DNA of 64,000 bases from Palleronia rufa (GCF_000743715.1 NZ_JQEY01000005.1:136025-200024); one strand, 5' to 3'. Positions 50,506-59,147 are shown, counted from the first letter of the stretch. A program made the numbers and translations. The notes: a model not told the origin generated them from the sequence alone.

Positions 50506-50721
50506 ATGCGCAACAAGGACACCTGGTACTTGGACAGCGACCAGCCGTCGCTGAGGATGTGGGTCTTCACCCAGATGACCGTGGGGGCCGCCTATGCCGC
50601 CGCCGTCTTCTTCGGGGCGATCGCCATCGTCCTGATCATCCGGGCTATCAGCTACCTGCTTCCCGAAGATCCCTACGCGGCGCTGGAGCACGGACAGCAG
50701 CTTCTGACCCTCTTGGCGTGA
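50506..50721 (+). CDS. pufX: PufX, LH1-reaction centre core accessory protein
   Basis: A 71-aa protein with one membrane helix. The region SLRMWVFTQMTVGAAYAAAVFFG parallels the LRLWVxxQMMxGAGWAxxVFFG stretch of Rhodobacter PufX, including the helix-proximal small residues. The C-terminal ALEHGQQLLTLL corresponds to ALETGIELIKHL. PufX opens the LH1 ring for quinone exchange and in some species drives dimer formation. ATG 50506 is chosen for GGAG 7 nt upstream and for homology. A GC hairpin follows at once. Confidence 0.88.
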   Translation: MRNKDTWYLDSDQPSLRMWVFTQMTVGAAYAAAVFFGAIAIVLIIRAISYLLPEDPYAALEHGQQLLTLLA

Positions 50722-50728
50722 CCGGATC

Positions 50729-50751
50729 GGGCGGCGGCAGGTCCGCCGCCC
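50729..50751 (+). terminator. Hairpin at the end of the puf operon
   Basis: A perfect 9-bp stem (GGGCGGCGG with CCGCCGCCC) and 5-nt loop begin 8 nt after the pufX stop. There is no T tract. It probably ends or stabilises the puf transcript. Confidence 0.65.
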
Positions 50752-50830
50752 CACCGGACGACGAAGTGCTCCCGGTTCTTTTTCCGGCGCCACCCCGCGG
50801 CAACCGCGCGCCGGGACGACCCGCTGGCCC

Positions 50831-52034
50831 TGACCTGCCCCCCACCAGATCCCTCAGTCCGATGTGGCGTTCGCTCAACCGCGAAGGAGCAGACGGTGCG
50901 AAAGAGCCGCTTCACGGAGGCGCGGATCATCGGGACGATCACGGAGCAGCACGCCGGGATGCCAGATGCCGACGTCATGGGCTGGCCCCGCGACAGTCTG
51001 CAAGCCGAAAGCCGGGCATGGCGGCGTGGACCTGTCCCGGGCCGCGACGCTGAAGGCGCCGGCGGATGAGGACGCCGAGCTCACCCGCCCGCCGGCCGAT
51101 GCCACGCTGGACAACGTTGCTCCGACCGACCCTCCGGGAGAGAGCTGACGGTGCGCCGTCGGTCCGGGCGACGACGGCGAACGGCCAGGCGGCGAGAGGC
51201 AGCTGCGGGCGATGCCGGATCGCAAGATCTCGTAACGCCGGGCCTGCCAGCCTGTCGGTGTCGACCCCAGAACAGTCCGACGCCCACGCCCGCCCCCGAG
51301 ATCCGCGAGGAAATGAAGGAGAACGCCGGGAAGCGGCGCCGGATCGGCCTTTTGCTGGATCATCGACCACGACAACTGTATCGGCTCTTTCGCGAGGACG
51401 GGCTGTCGGTGAAGCGACGACGTGGCCGCAAGCGGGCTTCGGGCACGCGCACGCCGATGCCACGGGCGGCGCATCCCGATGCCCGCTAACCGCTCGACTG
51501 CCTGCCGGTCAGCTTCGGCGCCTCTCGCAAGGTCCGCATTCTCGCGGTGATCGACGATTGCTGCCGCGAGAACCGGGCCTGATCGCCGGCACCAGGGCGC
51601 CCGTGTCGCCCGCGCGCCGGACGCGCTGGTGCGGATCGGCGCGAAACCCTCTTGCAGTGTCGGCGACAACGGAACGGTGGCGACGAGCCGGGCCATTCTG
51701 CAACGGGCCGATCGGAACGCGGTCCCACGGCACGACATCGACCACGGCAAGCCGCAGCAGAATGCCCTTATCGTGTCATTCAACGGCAGCCTGCGCGGCG
51801 AGCTGCCGAACGAGGAACTCTTCGACACCCCGGACGATGCCCGGCGAAAACGGGCCCTCCGGCGCACCGGCGACACTGCCGTCAGGCCGCACACCGGACG
51901 CCGCTCTCAGCGCCGGGCGCTTGGGCAATTCGACGGCGCCGCGCCCCCGCGCTTGCCCGACACCACCGGTCCGACAACCAATCCCATCCCCGCAAACTCT
52001 CCCTATGACCGGCGGACCGGCGGGGGGCAGGCCA
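50831..52034 (+). mobile_element. Second IS3-family element, heavily decayed
   Basis: About 1.2 kb behind pufX. The left end TGACCTGCCCCCCA (50831-50844) and the right end, whose complement reads TGGCCTGCCCCCCG (52021-52034), form an imperfect inverted repeat with 12 of 14 matches. The ends resemble those of the first element. Remains of an orfA and orfB lie between them in several frames with stops. No target duplication is visible. It occupies the place where dxs follows pufX in Rhodobacter. Confidence 0.75.
50896..52000 (+). pseudogene. IS3-type transposase OrfA-OrfB remains
   Basis: The OrfA start is recognisable as MRKSRFTEARIIGTITEQHA from GTG 50896. Its zipper part (TLKAPADEDAELTRPPADAT) appears in another frame around 51045-51110. 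OrfB pieces are KRRRIGLLLDHRPRQLYRLF and LSVKRRRGRKRA, a FGASRKVRILAVIDDC segment, DNGTVATSRAIL and ESFNGRLRDE-like SFNGSLRGELPNEELFDTPD. Stops and shifts separate them. It cannot encode a working transposase. Confidence 0.75.
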
Positions 52035-52317
52035 TCGCCGATGGCCGATACCCGCGAACGGATCCGGGCATGGCAGCACGACGGCAATCACCGCCGACGT
52101 CACCCGGGCCCTGGGAACATCCCGCCCGTCGAGTTCGTGGCAAGGATGGGGCTGGCGATGCGCGCCGCGATGCCTCAGAAATCAACCTGCGGACTCTCCG
52201 TCAATTCGCAGCAGAGTCGGCTCCCGGTCACCCCATGTTCCGTGCCCTGGCCCGCCGCGCCCATGATCCGTCGATGACCCTTTGACCGGCCCGGCCGGTC
52301 CCGCTAGGTCGCCGACC

Positions 52318-53214
52318 ATGACCGAAGCGCGCGCCGACCGTCTTGCCACCGCGATCGTGCTGGGAACCGGCCTTCTCTGGGGGCTGTACTGGCTGCCGGT
52401 CCGCGCGCTTTCCGGGGCGGGGCTTCCCGGCGCCTGGGGGACGGTGGCGATCACCCTGGCCGCCGCCGTCCTGCTGTCCCCGGTGGCGATCCTCCGGCGG
52501 CGGAGGCTGATCCGGGCCGACCGAGTCGGGCTGCTGTCCTACGCCCTGGGCGGGGCCGCCTTCGCGCTCTATTCCGTCGCCTTCGTCTACGGGATCGTGG
52601 CCATCGTCATCCTGCTCTTTTACCTGACCCCCGTCTGGAGCGTGCTGATCGGCCGCTATGCCATGGGCTGGCCGGTCTCGTGGCTGCGTGTCGCGGCGAT
52701 CGCGGTCGGTCTGGCGGGGCTTGCGGTCATGCTCGGCGCCGACGGGACATCGCCGCTGCCGCGCGGTGCGGGGGAATGGATGGGCCTGGCGGCGGGCGTG
52801 ATGTGGTCGGTGGGCTCGACGGGTATCCGCGTCCGGTCGAACCTGAAGCCGCCGGAGGCCGCGCTGGTCTTCGCCCTGGGGGCCGCCGTCGCGTCGCTGG
52901 CCATCGCGCCGCCGCTCGCGCCCTGGCCCGGCGGCGTCACGGCGGGCGCCGCGGCACTGGCCGTCGTGTCGGGCGGGTGCTGGTGGGTTCTGTCTGTGGC
53001 GGCGCTGATGTGGGCCACCGCGCGGCTCGACCCCGCCCGGGTCGGCATCCTGCTCATGGCGGAGGTTCTGGTCGGCGCCGTGTCGGCCGCGATGCTGGCC
53101 GGAGAGCGGCTGGGACCGGTCGAACTGGCCGGCGGCGCGCTGGTGCTCTGCGCCGCCGTCCTGGAGGTCTGGCCCGCCCGTCGCCGCCGCCCCGTCAGGT
53201 CGGGTAGGTGGTGA
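52318..53214 (+). CDS. EamA/DMT-superfamily transporter
   Basis: A 298-aa protein with ten predicted membrane helices in two five-helix repeats (first GTGLLWGLYWLPVRALSG; second WMGLAAGVMWSVGSTGI). DMT proteins export or import metabolites; the substrate is unknown. ATG 52318 is preferred because the next upstream ATG adds only a short non-conserved tail. The 3' end overlaps the convergent L,D-transpeptidase gene by 20 bp. Confidence 0.82.
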   Translation: MTEARADRLATAIVLGTGLLWGLYWLPVRALSGAGLPGAWGTVAITLAAAVLLSPVAILRRRRLIRADRVGLLSYALGGAAFALYSVAFVYGIVAIVILLFYLTPVWSVLIGRYAMGWPVSWLRVAAIAVGLAGLAVMLGADGTSPLPRGAGEWMGLAAGVMWSVGSTGIRVRSNLKPPEAALVFALGAAVASLAIAPPLAPWPGGVTAGAAALAVVSGGCWWVLSVAALMWATARLDPARVGILLMAEVLVGAVSAAMLAGERLGPVELAGGALVLCAAVLEVWPARRRRPVRSGRW

Positions 53215-53758
53215 CGCGCGTGCCGACGGCGACGTTCGGGTAGAGTTCGATCACGTCGTCGTTGGTCAGGCGGATGCAGCCGGAGGACACGGCCTGTCCG
53301 ATGGTCCAGGGCTGCGACGTTCCGTGGATGCGGTACATCGTGTCCCGCGATCCCTTGTAGAGATACAGCGCACGCGCGCCCAGAGGGTTGTCCGGGCCGC
53401 CCGGCACACCGTCGGCGAATTGCGCATAGACCTCCGGCTCGCGCCGGATCATGTTCTGGGTCGGCGTCCAGGACGGCCATTCTTCCTTGCGCTTGATGAC
53501 CGTGTCGCCGGACATGTTGCGCCCCTCGTCCCCCACGGCGATGTGGTATTCGCGCGCGTAGCCCGGCGCGCGAACGTGGTAGAGGGCGAAATACTCCAGG
53601 AACACGTGGATCGTGTCCACCTCCACATCGCGGCGGATCTCCACGTCGCGCGCGGACATCGACGACCGGCTGCGGTGCGGCAGGCCGGCATGGCCGAAAA
53701 CGGCGCTCGGGGTCAGGACGGCAAGTCCGGTGGCGACGAAATGGCGGCGGGTCAGCAT
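53195..53758 (-). CDS. L,D-transpeptidase (YkuD domain)
   Basis: A 187-aa exported protein. The N-terminus MLTRRHFVATGLAVLTPSAVFG is a signal peptide with a Tat-like RRHF motif. The YkuD active site is HGTSQPWTIGQAVSSGCIRL: the His, then the nucleophilic Cys in SSGCIRL. It makes 3-3 cross-links or attaches lipoproteins in the periplasmic wall. Length is typical of small single-domain members. Confidence 0.9.
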   Translation of the reverse strand: MLTRRHFVATGLAVLTPSAVFGHAGLPHRSRSSMSARDVEIRRDVEVDTIHVFLEYFALYHVRAPGYAREYHIAVGDEGRNMSGDTVIKRKEEWPSWTPTQNMIRREPEVYAQFADGVPGGPDNPLGARALYLYKGSRDTMYRIHGTSQPWTIGQAVSSGCIRLTNDDVIELYPNVAVGTRVTTYPT

Positions 53759-53863
53759 CTGGACTCTCTCTCGGCAGCAACGGAAAGAAGGCTACCATAG
53801 CGGAAAGCCATGGCGGAGTCATGCGTTGCGACGCGCCGCCGGTTCGCCCCGTGGCGCCGGCGG

Positions 53864-54388
53864 TCAGGCGGCGCGCGGAAAGATGCGGTCGCGGTGGGAC
53901 TCCAGGTAGATCCGCAGCCACGGCGTGTAGCGCGACGGCGCCTCCACCACGTCGCGGAGCAGATCCCGGAGCGCAACCCAGGCCGTGTCCGATACTTCCT
54001 CCGGGTTCTCGGTCAGCCCCAGCGCGTCGGTCGCCTCGGCGGTGTAGATATCGACCACCTCATGCTCGACCAGACCGTCGCCGACGTCGGCCCGGTACTC
54101 GATCCGGTCGCGATGCGTCAGGGACAGGCCGGTGATGCCCAGCTCCTCCGCCAGCCGCCGGGTGGCGCAGTCCAAGGGGGCTTCGTCCCACGCCGGGTGC
54201 GTGCAGCAGGTGTTCGCCCAGAGGCCGGGCGTGTGGTACTTTCCGGCCGCACGGCGTTGCAGCAGCACCCGGTCGCCGGCCATCACGAAGACCGAGATCG
54301 CCTTGTGCCGCAGGCCGCGGCGATGCACTTCCAGCTTCTCGACCGGCGTGAGCGTGCCGTCCACCCAGGCCGGGATCATCTGGCTCAC
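53864..54388 (-). CDS. idi: Isopentenyl-diphosphate delta-isomerase
   Basis: A 174-aa type I (Nudix-fold) isomerase that interconverts IPP and DMAPP, feeding CrtE and BchG/BchP substrates. AGKYHTPGLWANTCCTHP (catalytic Cys, metal-binding His) and ATRRLAEELGITGL (Nudix-like helix) are present. The second glutamate region is GLVEHEVVDIYTAE. GTG 54388 overlaps the bchP stop (GTGA) and gives the family N-terminus MSQMIPAWVDG, so it is preferred to ATG 54379. The bchG-orf428-bchP-idi order is conserved in Rhodobacter. Confidence 0.93.
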   Translation of the reverse strand: MSQMIPAWVDGTLTPVEKLEVHRRGLRHKAISVFVMAGDRVLLQRRAAGKYHTPGLWANTCCTHPAWDEAPLDCATRRLAEELGITGLSLTHRDRIEYRADVGDGLVEHEVVDIYTAEATDALGLTENPEEVSDTAWVALRDLLRDVVEAPSRYTPWLRIYLESHRDRIFPRAA

Positions 54389-55629
54389 GCGTAGGTTTCC
54401 GGGACGAGTCGCAACAGATGGGCCACGTTCTTCACTCCGATCTTCAGATGCGCCATGGGGCGGGCACGCACCAGCGCCTTGTTCATATAGGCCTCGAAGG
54501 TCAGACGTTGAACATCCCGGTCGTGGCACAGCGACACGAACCGCTCGCGCCGCTCGTCCGAGCGGTAATAGGCGTCCTGCATGGAACGCAGCACGCGAAA
54601 CACGGTCTTGTGCTCCTTCATGAACAGCTTGCGCGCCAGGGCCAGGTCCGTCGCCCGGCCAGACGCCAGCACCGCTTGCGCCGCCGTTGCCGCCGCGCGC
54701 CCGCCCGCCATGGCGTAGTAGATCCCTTCCCCCGAGGATGGGGCGACGACGCCGGCCGCGTCCCCGGCCAGCACCAGGTCGCGCCCGTTGTCCCAGCGGT
54801 CGAGCGGCTTCAGCGGGATCGGCGCGCCCTCGCGGCGGATGGTCTCGCAATCGGCCAGGCCCGCGGCGTCGCGCAGCCGCGCCGTCGCCGCTTTCAGGTC
54901 CACGCCGTCCACGCCGGTGCCCATGCCGACGCTGGCCTGGCCGCCGTGGGGAAACACCCAGCCGTAGAAATCCGGGCTGACCGACCCGTCGTAGATCACG
55001 TCGCAGCGCGCCGGATCGTAGGCCGCCCGCCCCTTCATCTTTCCGGAAATATCCTGGGGGTCCGGGGGCGACGCCCCCGGCGCTGCGCCGGCTCCGCGCC
55101 CCGCGGGGGCGGCGATGATCTCATGGTAGGCGATGACGTAGGGGATCGTGTCGCCGCCCGGCACCTCGCCGCGGGCGACCCGGCTCCGCGCGCCGTCGGC
55201 GCCGACGATGAGCCGGGTCGGCAGGTGCTTTTCCGCGCCGCTTTCCTTGCAGCGATAGGCGACGGCGGTGGTGTCGCCGCGTTCGATCCGCAGGAACTGC
55301 CCGGTGACCCGCACCGCCCCCGCCGCCACCGCGCGGGTGCGCAGGTATTCGTCGAACGGGCCACGGTCGACCATGCCGACGAACCCGTTCTCGATCGGGA
55401 TATCGACCGAGCGTCCGGTGGGAGAGACCATGCGCGCGGTGGTGATCCGCGCCACGATCTGGTCGTCGGGGATGGCGAAGTCCCGGATCAGCCGGGGCGG
55501 GATGGCGCCGCCGCAGGGCTTGATCTTGCCGGCCTTGTCCAGCAGCGCCACCCGGTGCCCGGCGCGGGCCAGATCCTCGGCCGCGATCGCACCCGCCGGG
55601 CCGCCGCCCACCACGACAACGTCATACAT
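54385..55629 (-). CDS. bchP: Geranylgeranyl reductase with an internal repeat-derived insertion
   Basis: A 414-aa FAD enzyme, about 20 aa longer than usual, that reduces the geranylgeranyl tail of bacteriochlorophyll to phytyl. The FAD fold is VVVVGGGPAGAIAAEDLARAG, with KIKPCGGAIPPRL, DGARSRVARGEVPGG and the second FAD motif LVLAGDAAGVVAPSSGEGIYYA. Residues about 178-200 (GAAPGASPPDPQDISGKMKG) do not look like the family and are the translation of a GC-rich intergenic repeat. The frame stays open, so the enzyme may still work with an extra loop. The start overlaps orf428 by 8 nt and the stop overlaps idi. Confidence 0.92.
   Translation of the reverse strand: MYDVVVVGGGPAGAIAAEDLARAGHRVALLDKAGKIKPCGGAIPPRLIRDFAIPDDQIVARITTARMVSPTGRSVDIPIENGFVGMVDRGPFDEYLRTRAVAAGAVRVTGQFLRIERGDTTAVAYRCKESGAEKHLPTRLIVGADGARSRVARGEVPGGDTIPYVIAYHEIIAAPAGRGAGAAPGASPPDPQDISGKMKGRAAYDPARCDVIYDGSVSPDFYGWVFPHGGQASVGMGTGVDGVDLKAATARLRDAAGLADCETIRREGAPIPLKPLDRWDNGRDLVLAGDAAGVVAPSSGEGIYYAMAGGRAAATAAQAVLASGRATDLALARKLFMKEHKTVFRVLRSMQDAYYRSDERRERFVSLCHDRDVQRLTFEAYMNKALVRARPMAHLKIGVKNVAHLLRLVPETYA
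55034..55080 (-). repeat. Intergenic repeat copy embedded in bchP
   Basis: Read on the minus strand it begins CCGGGGGCGTCGCCCCCGG and continues ACCCCCAGGATATTTC, GGAAAGATGAAGG. It matches the element at 44718-44767 with only a handful of mismatches and one gap. It is inside codons for about residues 183-199 of BchP and keeps the frame. Confidence 0.75.
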
Positions 55630-56908
55630 GCGCCTGTCCTCCAAGTGCGGGCGCCGGACGCCCGCTGGCCATGATCCGCGCCGCCATCAGGGCGGCGAGG
55701 CAGAAAACGACGGCTTCGGCCGCGAATACCGCGCCGAAGGCCGCGGCCGTGTCGATGCGCGTCCGCAGCAGGTCCACCGCGGCCGCGCCGACCAGACCGC
55801 CGAAGCCCGCGGCGATGGCCTGCGCCGCGCCCCACAGGCCCATGCGCGTGCCCTCGCGCGCCGCGCGGCCCTCACCGGCCAGCTGCATCATCGCGCCGAT
55901 GGCCGCGACCGCGAACATGCCGTTGAAAACGCCCAGAGCCACCGTGGCGGGCAGCAGCAGCCGCGCCAGCCCCGTCTGACCCAGCGCCGCAATTCCCAGC
56001 AGCGCCAGCGCCGAGCCCGCGCAGCCCGCCACCACCCAGTCCCGGAGCGCGCCGCGCCGAAATCCGGTGGCCATGACGCCGACCAGCAGCATGCCCGCGA
56101 ACACCCCGCCGTTCTGGGCCCCCGACAGCGTGGTGGACTGGCCCGGCGTGAAGCCGAAGACAAGGCCCGCGTAGGGTTCCAGGATCAGTTCCTGCATGAA
56201 GTACGCCGTCATCGACAGGAACACGAAGAGCGTGAAGGCGCGGGCGCGGGGTTCGGCCCAGATCTCGGTCAGACCCTGCCGGAACGGCATGGGCTCAGGC
56301 TGCGGGCGGGTGGTGCAGCGCGCCTCGATCCCCCAGGCGGCGAGGGCCGAGAGGGCCAGCGCGACCAGGCCGACCCCGGCCACGATCTTCAGCAGCCTCG
56401 CGTGCGAATAGGGGTCGAGCAGGCCGCCGACGATCCCGGCCGTCATGGCGATGCCGAAGATCATCATCAGCCAGGTGATTGTCGCCGCCGCGGCCCGCCG
56501 GTGCGGCGCCGTGGCCGTGGCGAGCAGCGCCAGGAGCGACGTGCCGGAGGCCCCCACCCCCAGCCCGATCAGCGCGTAGGACAGGGCCGACACCGTGAGC
56601 CCGAGCGCCAGCGACCGCTCCAGCGCCACGATCCCCAGCGCCGCGCCGAAGGCGCCCGCGCCCAGGATCGCCACGCCGCCGACGATCCAGCGGGTGCGGC
56701 GGCCGCCGGTGTCGGACAGGAACCCCCAGCTGGGCCGGGTGATCTGGATCCCGTAATGCAGCGCCACCAGCGCGCCGGGCAGGACGGCGGGCAGCGCCAG
56801 CTCGACCACCATCAGCCGGTTGAGCGTCGAGGTCGTCAGCACCACGATGGCGCCCAGGCACATCTGCACCAGCCCCAGCCGCGCGATGGACACCCATGAC
56901 AGCGTCAC
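55622..56908 (-). CDS. PucC/BCD-family MFS protein (ORF428 of the photosynthesis cluster)
   Basis: A 428-aa protein with twelve predicted membrane helices. Conserved early parts are RLGLVQMCLGAIVVLTTSTLNRLMVVELALPA and LHYGIQITRPSWGFLSD, typical of the bacteriochlorophyll delivery (BCD/PucC/LhaA) family. In Rhodobacter the gene between bchG and bchP encodes exactly such a 428-residue protein. It probably aids pigment delivery or transport in the membrane. The stop region overlaps bchP, and the start overlaps bchG by 4 nt. Confidence 0.9.
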   Translation of the reverse strand: MTLSWVSIARLGLVQMCLGAIVVLTTSTLNRLMVVELALPAVLPGALVALHYGIQITRPSWGFLSDTGGRRTRWIVGGVAILGAGAFGAALGIVALERSLALGLTVSALSYALIGLGVGASGTSLLALLATATAPHRRAAAATITWLMMIFGIAMTAGIVGGLLDPYSHARLLKIVAGVGLVALALSALAAWGIEARCTTRPQPEPMPFRQGLTEIWAEPRARAFTLFVFLSMTAYFMQELILEPYAGLVFGFTPGQSTTLSGAQNGGVFAGMLLVGVMATGFRRGALRDWVVAGCAGSALALLGIAALGQTGLARLLLPATVALGVFNGMFAVAAIGAMMQLAGEGRAAREGTRMGLWGAAQAIAAGFGGLVGAAAVDLLRTRIDTAAAFGAVFAAEAVVFCLAALMAARIMASGRPAPALGGQAHV

Positions 56909-57807
56909 GCCGCCAGACCCCGGATCGCGACGGCCGCCACCATCATCCCCGCGACATAGAGCGGCACGCCGGTCCCGGAGTAGGACAGCGCCCGCGCGAC
57001 CGGTGCCGCGACGAACCGCCGCATCAGCACGAGCTGTGCCGCCAGCAGCGCCGCGATGGCCAGCGCGAAGACCGGCCTGCCCCAGATCGCCAGGAGCGAG
57101 ATCACCATGAGCTGCGGCAGCACCATGACCGTGCAGGCCAGCCGCGCGGCCACGTCCGGACCCTTGACCGCCGGAAGCGAGCGGATGCCCATGGCGCGGT
57201 CGCCCGCGATCGCCTTGAAGTCGTTCAGGACCATGATCCCCTGCGCGCCCACCGCGTAGAGGAAGGCCATGAGGACGATATAGACCGACGGCGCACCGGC
57301 CAGGATCACCGCGGCACCGGTGAACCAGGGCAGCCCCTCATAGGCGAAGGCGACCAGCATCGGCCCCCACCAGCCCGACCGCTTGAGGCGCACCGGCTCG
57401 GCCGAATAGGCCCATGCGGCGGCCACGGCGACGACGGTGGCGCCGAAGCCCCAGGGCCCCAGGCCCCATCCCAGCAGCAGCGCCAGCGCCGACATGGCCA
57501 GCGCGATCCACAGGCCCCAGCGCCCTGGCACGCGGCCAGAGGGGATCGGGCGGTCGGGTTCGTTGATGGCGTCCACATGCCGGTCGCACCAGTCGTTGGC
57601 GGCCTGGCTCATCCCGCAGACCACCGGCCCGGCCAGGATCACGCCCAGCAGTACCGGCGTCCAGTCCGACGGCCACAGCCCCGCCGACACGACCCCGCAG
57701 AGATAGGCCCACATGGGCGGAAACCAGGTGATCGGCTTCAGAAGCGTCAGCAGGGCCGCGGGCTCCGGCAGACGGCGCGACTCGTGTAAGTCCAGGTTGA
57801 CACTCAT
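56905..57807 (-). CDS. bchG: Bacteriochlorophyll synthase (geranylgeranyl transferase)
   Basis: A 300-aa UbiA-type prenyltransferase with about eight membrane helices that esterifies bacteriochlorophyllide a with geranylgeranyl diphosphate. The first aspartate-rich motif is QAANDWCDRHVDAINEPDRP and the second is VLNDFKAIAGDRAMGIRSLP. The N-terminal LLKPITWFPPMWAYLCGVVS is typical. It begins the minus-strand operon bchG-orf428-bchP-idi. bchJ and bchE, which precede bchG in Rhodobacter, are missing here. Confidence 0.95.
   Translation of the reverse strand: MSVNLDLHESRRLPEPAALLTLLKPITWFPPMWAYLCGVVSAGLWPSDWTPVLLGVILAGPVVCGMSQAANDWCDRHVDAINEPDRPIPSGRVPGRWGLWIALAMSALALLLGWGLGPWGFGATVVAVAAAWAYSAEPVRLKRSGWWGPMLVAFAYEGLPWFTGAAVILAGAPSVYIVLMAFLYAVGAQGIMVLNDFKAIAGDRAMGIRSLPAVKGPDVAARLACTVMVLPQLMVISLLAIWGRPVFALAIAALLAAQLVLMRRFVAAPVARALSYSGTGVPLYVAGMMVAAVAIRGLAA
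57785..57802. promoter_or_regulatory. Candidate PpsR/CrtJ-like palindrome inside the bchG start
   Basis: TGTAAGTCCAGGTTGACA fits TGT-N12-ACA and shares TGTAAG...GTTGACA with the first bchC site. It overlaps codons 2-8 of bchG, an unusual but possible position for a repressor. One chance match per about 4 kb is expected, so location and resemblance are the only support. Confidence 0.35.
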
Positions 57808-58018
57808 CTGTCAAGCGAACACCAAATCCGCGACCCTCGCAAGGGGTTCGGTGGCGCCCGCCGGTCCCTCCCGGCGGCCGGCCCGGCGCGCCGTCGTCGC
57901 GGCGGGCAGGGCCTCACGCGACCGTGACGGCGATGGCGCGACGGAACCGGACGGGCGGCCCCGTAACAGGCACGTCGCCGGGACAAGGCGGCGCAACCAT
58001 GAACCCTGGAGAGTATCA

Positions 58019-58525
58019 ATGATCCGCAACACGATTTTCGCCCTGCTGGCAGGCACCGTCCTGGCCGGCGCGAGTTTCGCGCAAGACACCGCCCCGGCCG
58101 GCGACGCCGGTCCGGAGCGCCCGAACCCGGTCCTGCGCCTGGACGCCGACGGCGACGGGCAGGTGACGCTGCAAGAGGCGCAGACCGCCATGCGCGCCAA
58201 CCCGCTCGCCCGCGCCGACGCCGACGGCGACGGCAACGTGACCCGGCAGGAGGCGGTCGCCATGGCCGCGACCGAGGCCTCCGACCGGGCCTCCGACCGG
58301 GCCGGCGCGATGTTCGACCGGCTCGACGAGGACGGCAACGGCCGGATCGCCGTGGACGACCTGCCGCAGCCGCGCGGCGACCGGGGCGACCGGGTCGAGC
58401 GGATGTTCGCGCGGGCCGATGCGGATGGCGACGGGGTGCTTACGGCAGGGGAGATCGCGGATATGCCTGACCGGCCGATGCGCGACGGGCGCGGCGGCCA
58501 CGGCCGCAAGGGCGATCGCGGCTGA
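58019..58525 (+). CDS. Periplasmic EF-hand calcium-binding protein
   Basis: A 168-aa exported protein: signal peptide (cut after SFAQ, about residue 22), then four EF-hand-like loops, DADGDGQVTLQE, DADGDGNVTRQE, DEDGNGRIAVDD and DADGDGVLTAGE. The tail is rich in Arg and Gly. It probably binds calcium outside the inner membrane. It precedes a sigma factor and a metal-sensor-like gene, so it may belong to the same stress regulon; that is inference. Confidence 0.85.
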   Translation: MIRNTIFALLAGTVLAGASFAQDTAPAGDAGPERPNPVLRLDADGDGQVTLQEAQTAMRANPLARADADGDGNVTRQEAVAMAATEASDRASDRAGAMFDRLDEDGNGRIAVDDLPQPRGDRGDRVERMFARADADGDGVLTAGEIADMPDRPMRDGRGGHGRKGDRG

Positions 58526-58580
58526 TCGGAGCCGGGGGCGGGCCGTACCGGGCCCGCTCTCCACCGAAGCGGGAGACGCC

Positions 58581-59147
58581 ATGACCGAGCCCAGCGACGA
58601 GGCGCTGCTGGCGGCCTATGCCGCGGGCGACATGGCGGCGGCCGCCCCCCTGGCCCGCCGCCATGCGCCGCGGGTGCTGGCGGTGGCGCGGCGGATGCTG
58701 GGCGACGCGGCGGAGGCCGAGGACATCACCCAGGAGGCCCTGCTGCGGCTCTGGCGGATCGCCCCGGACTGGGAGCCGGGGCGGGCGCGGGTGTCCACCT
58801 GGCTCTACCGGGTGGCGGCGAACCTGTGTACCGACCGGCTGCGGGCGCGCCGTCCGACCGAGACGCTGGAGGGCGCGAACATCCCCGCGGCGCCTGGCGG
58901 CGGCGCGGCGGCGGGGCTGCAGGAGGGCCAGCGGCGGATGGCGCTGGAGGACGCGCTCGCGCGCTTGCCGGAGCGGCAGCGGCTGGCGGTGGTGCTGCGC
59001 CACATAGAGGAATTGCCCAACCCCGAGGTCGCCGCCACCATGGGCATCAGCGTCGAGGCGGTCGAAAGCCTGACCGCGCGCGGCCGGGCGGCGCTGGGGC
59101 GGATGCTGGCAGGGCGGAGGGAGGCCTTGGGCTATGTCGACGAGTGA
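58581..59147 (+). CDS. ECF-type RNA polymerase sigma factor
   Basis: A 188-aa sigma-70 family protein. Region 2 has RRMLGDAAEAEDITQEALLRLWR and WLYRVAANLCTDRLRARRP. Region 4 has ALARLPERQRLAVVLRHIEEL and the HTH NPEVAATMGISVEAVESLTA. Start ATG 58581 follows GGGAG. It overlaps the next gene by 14 nt, which is probably its anti-sigma partner. Confidence 0.88.
   Translation: MTEPSDEALLAAYAAGDMAAAAPLARRHAPRVLAVARRMLGDAAEAEDITQEALLRLWRIAPDWEPGRARVSTWLYRVAANLCTDRLRARRPTETLEGANIPAAPGGGAAAGLQEGQRRMALEDALARLPERQRLAVVLRHIEELPNPEVAATMGISVEAVESLTARGRAALGRMLAGRREALGYVDE

Noticed and set aside
52035..52317. Extra gene between the second IS remnant and the EamA gene
   Set aside because: Short frames only, with no conserved pattern; probably IS-flanking debris and the EamA promoter.
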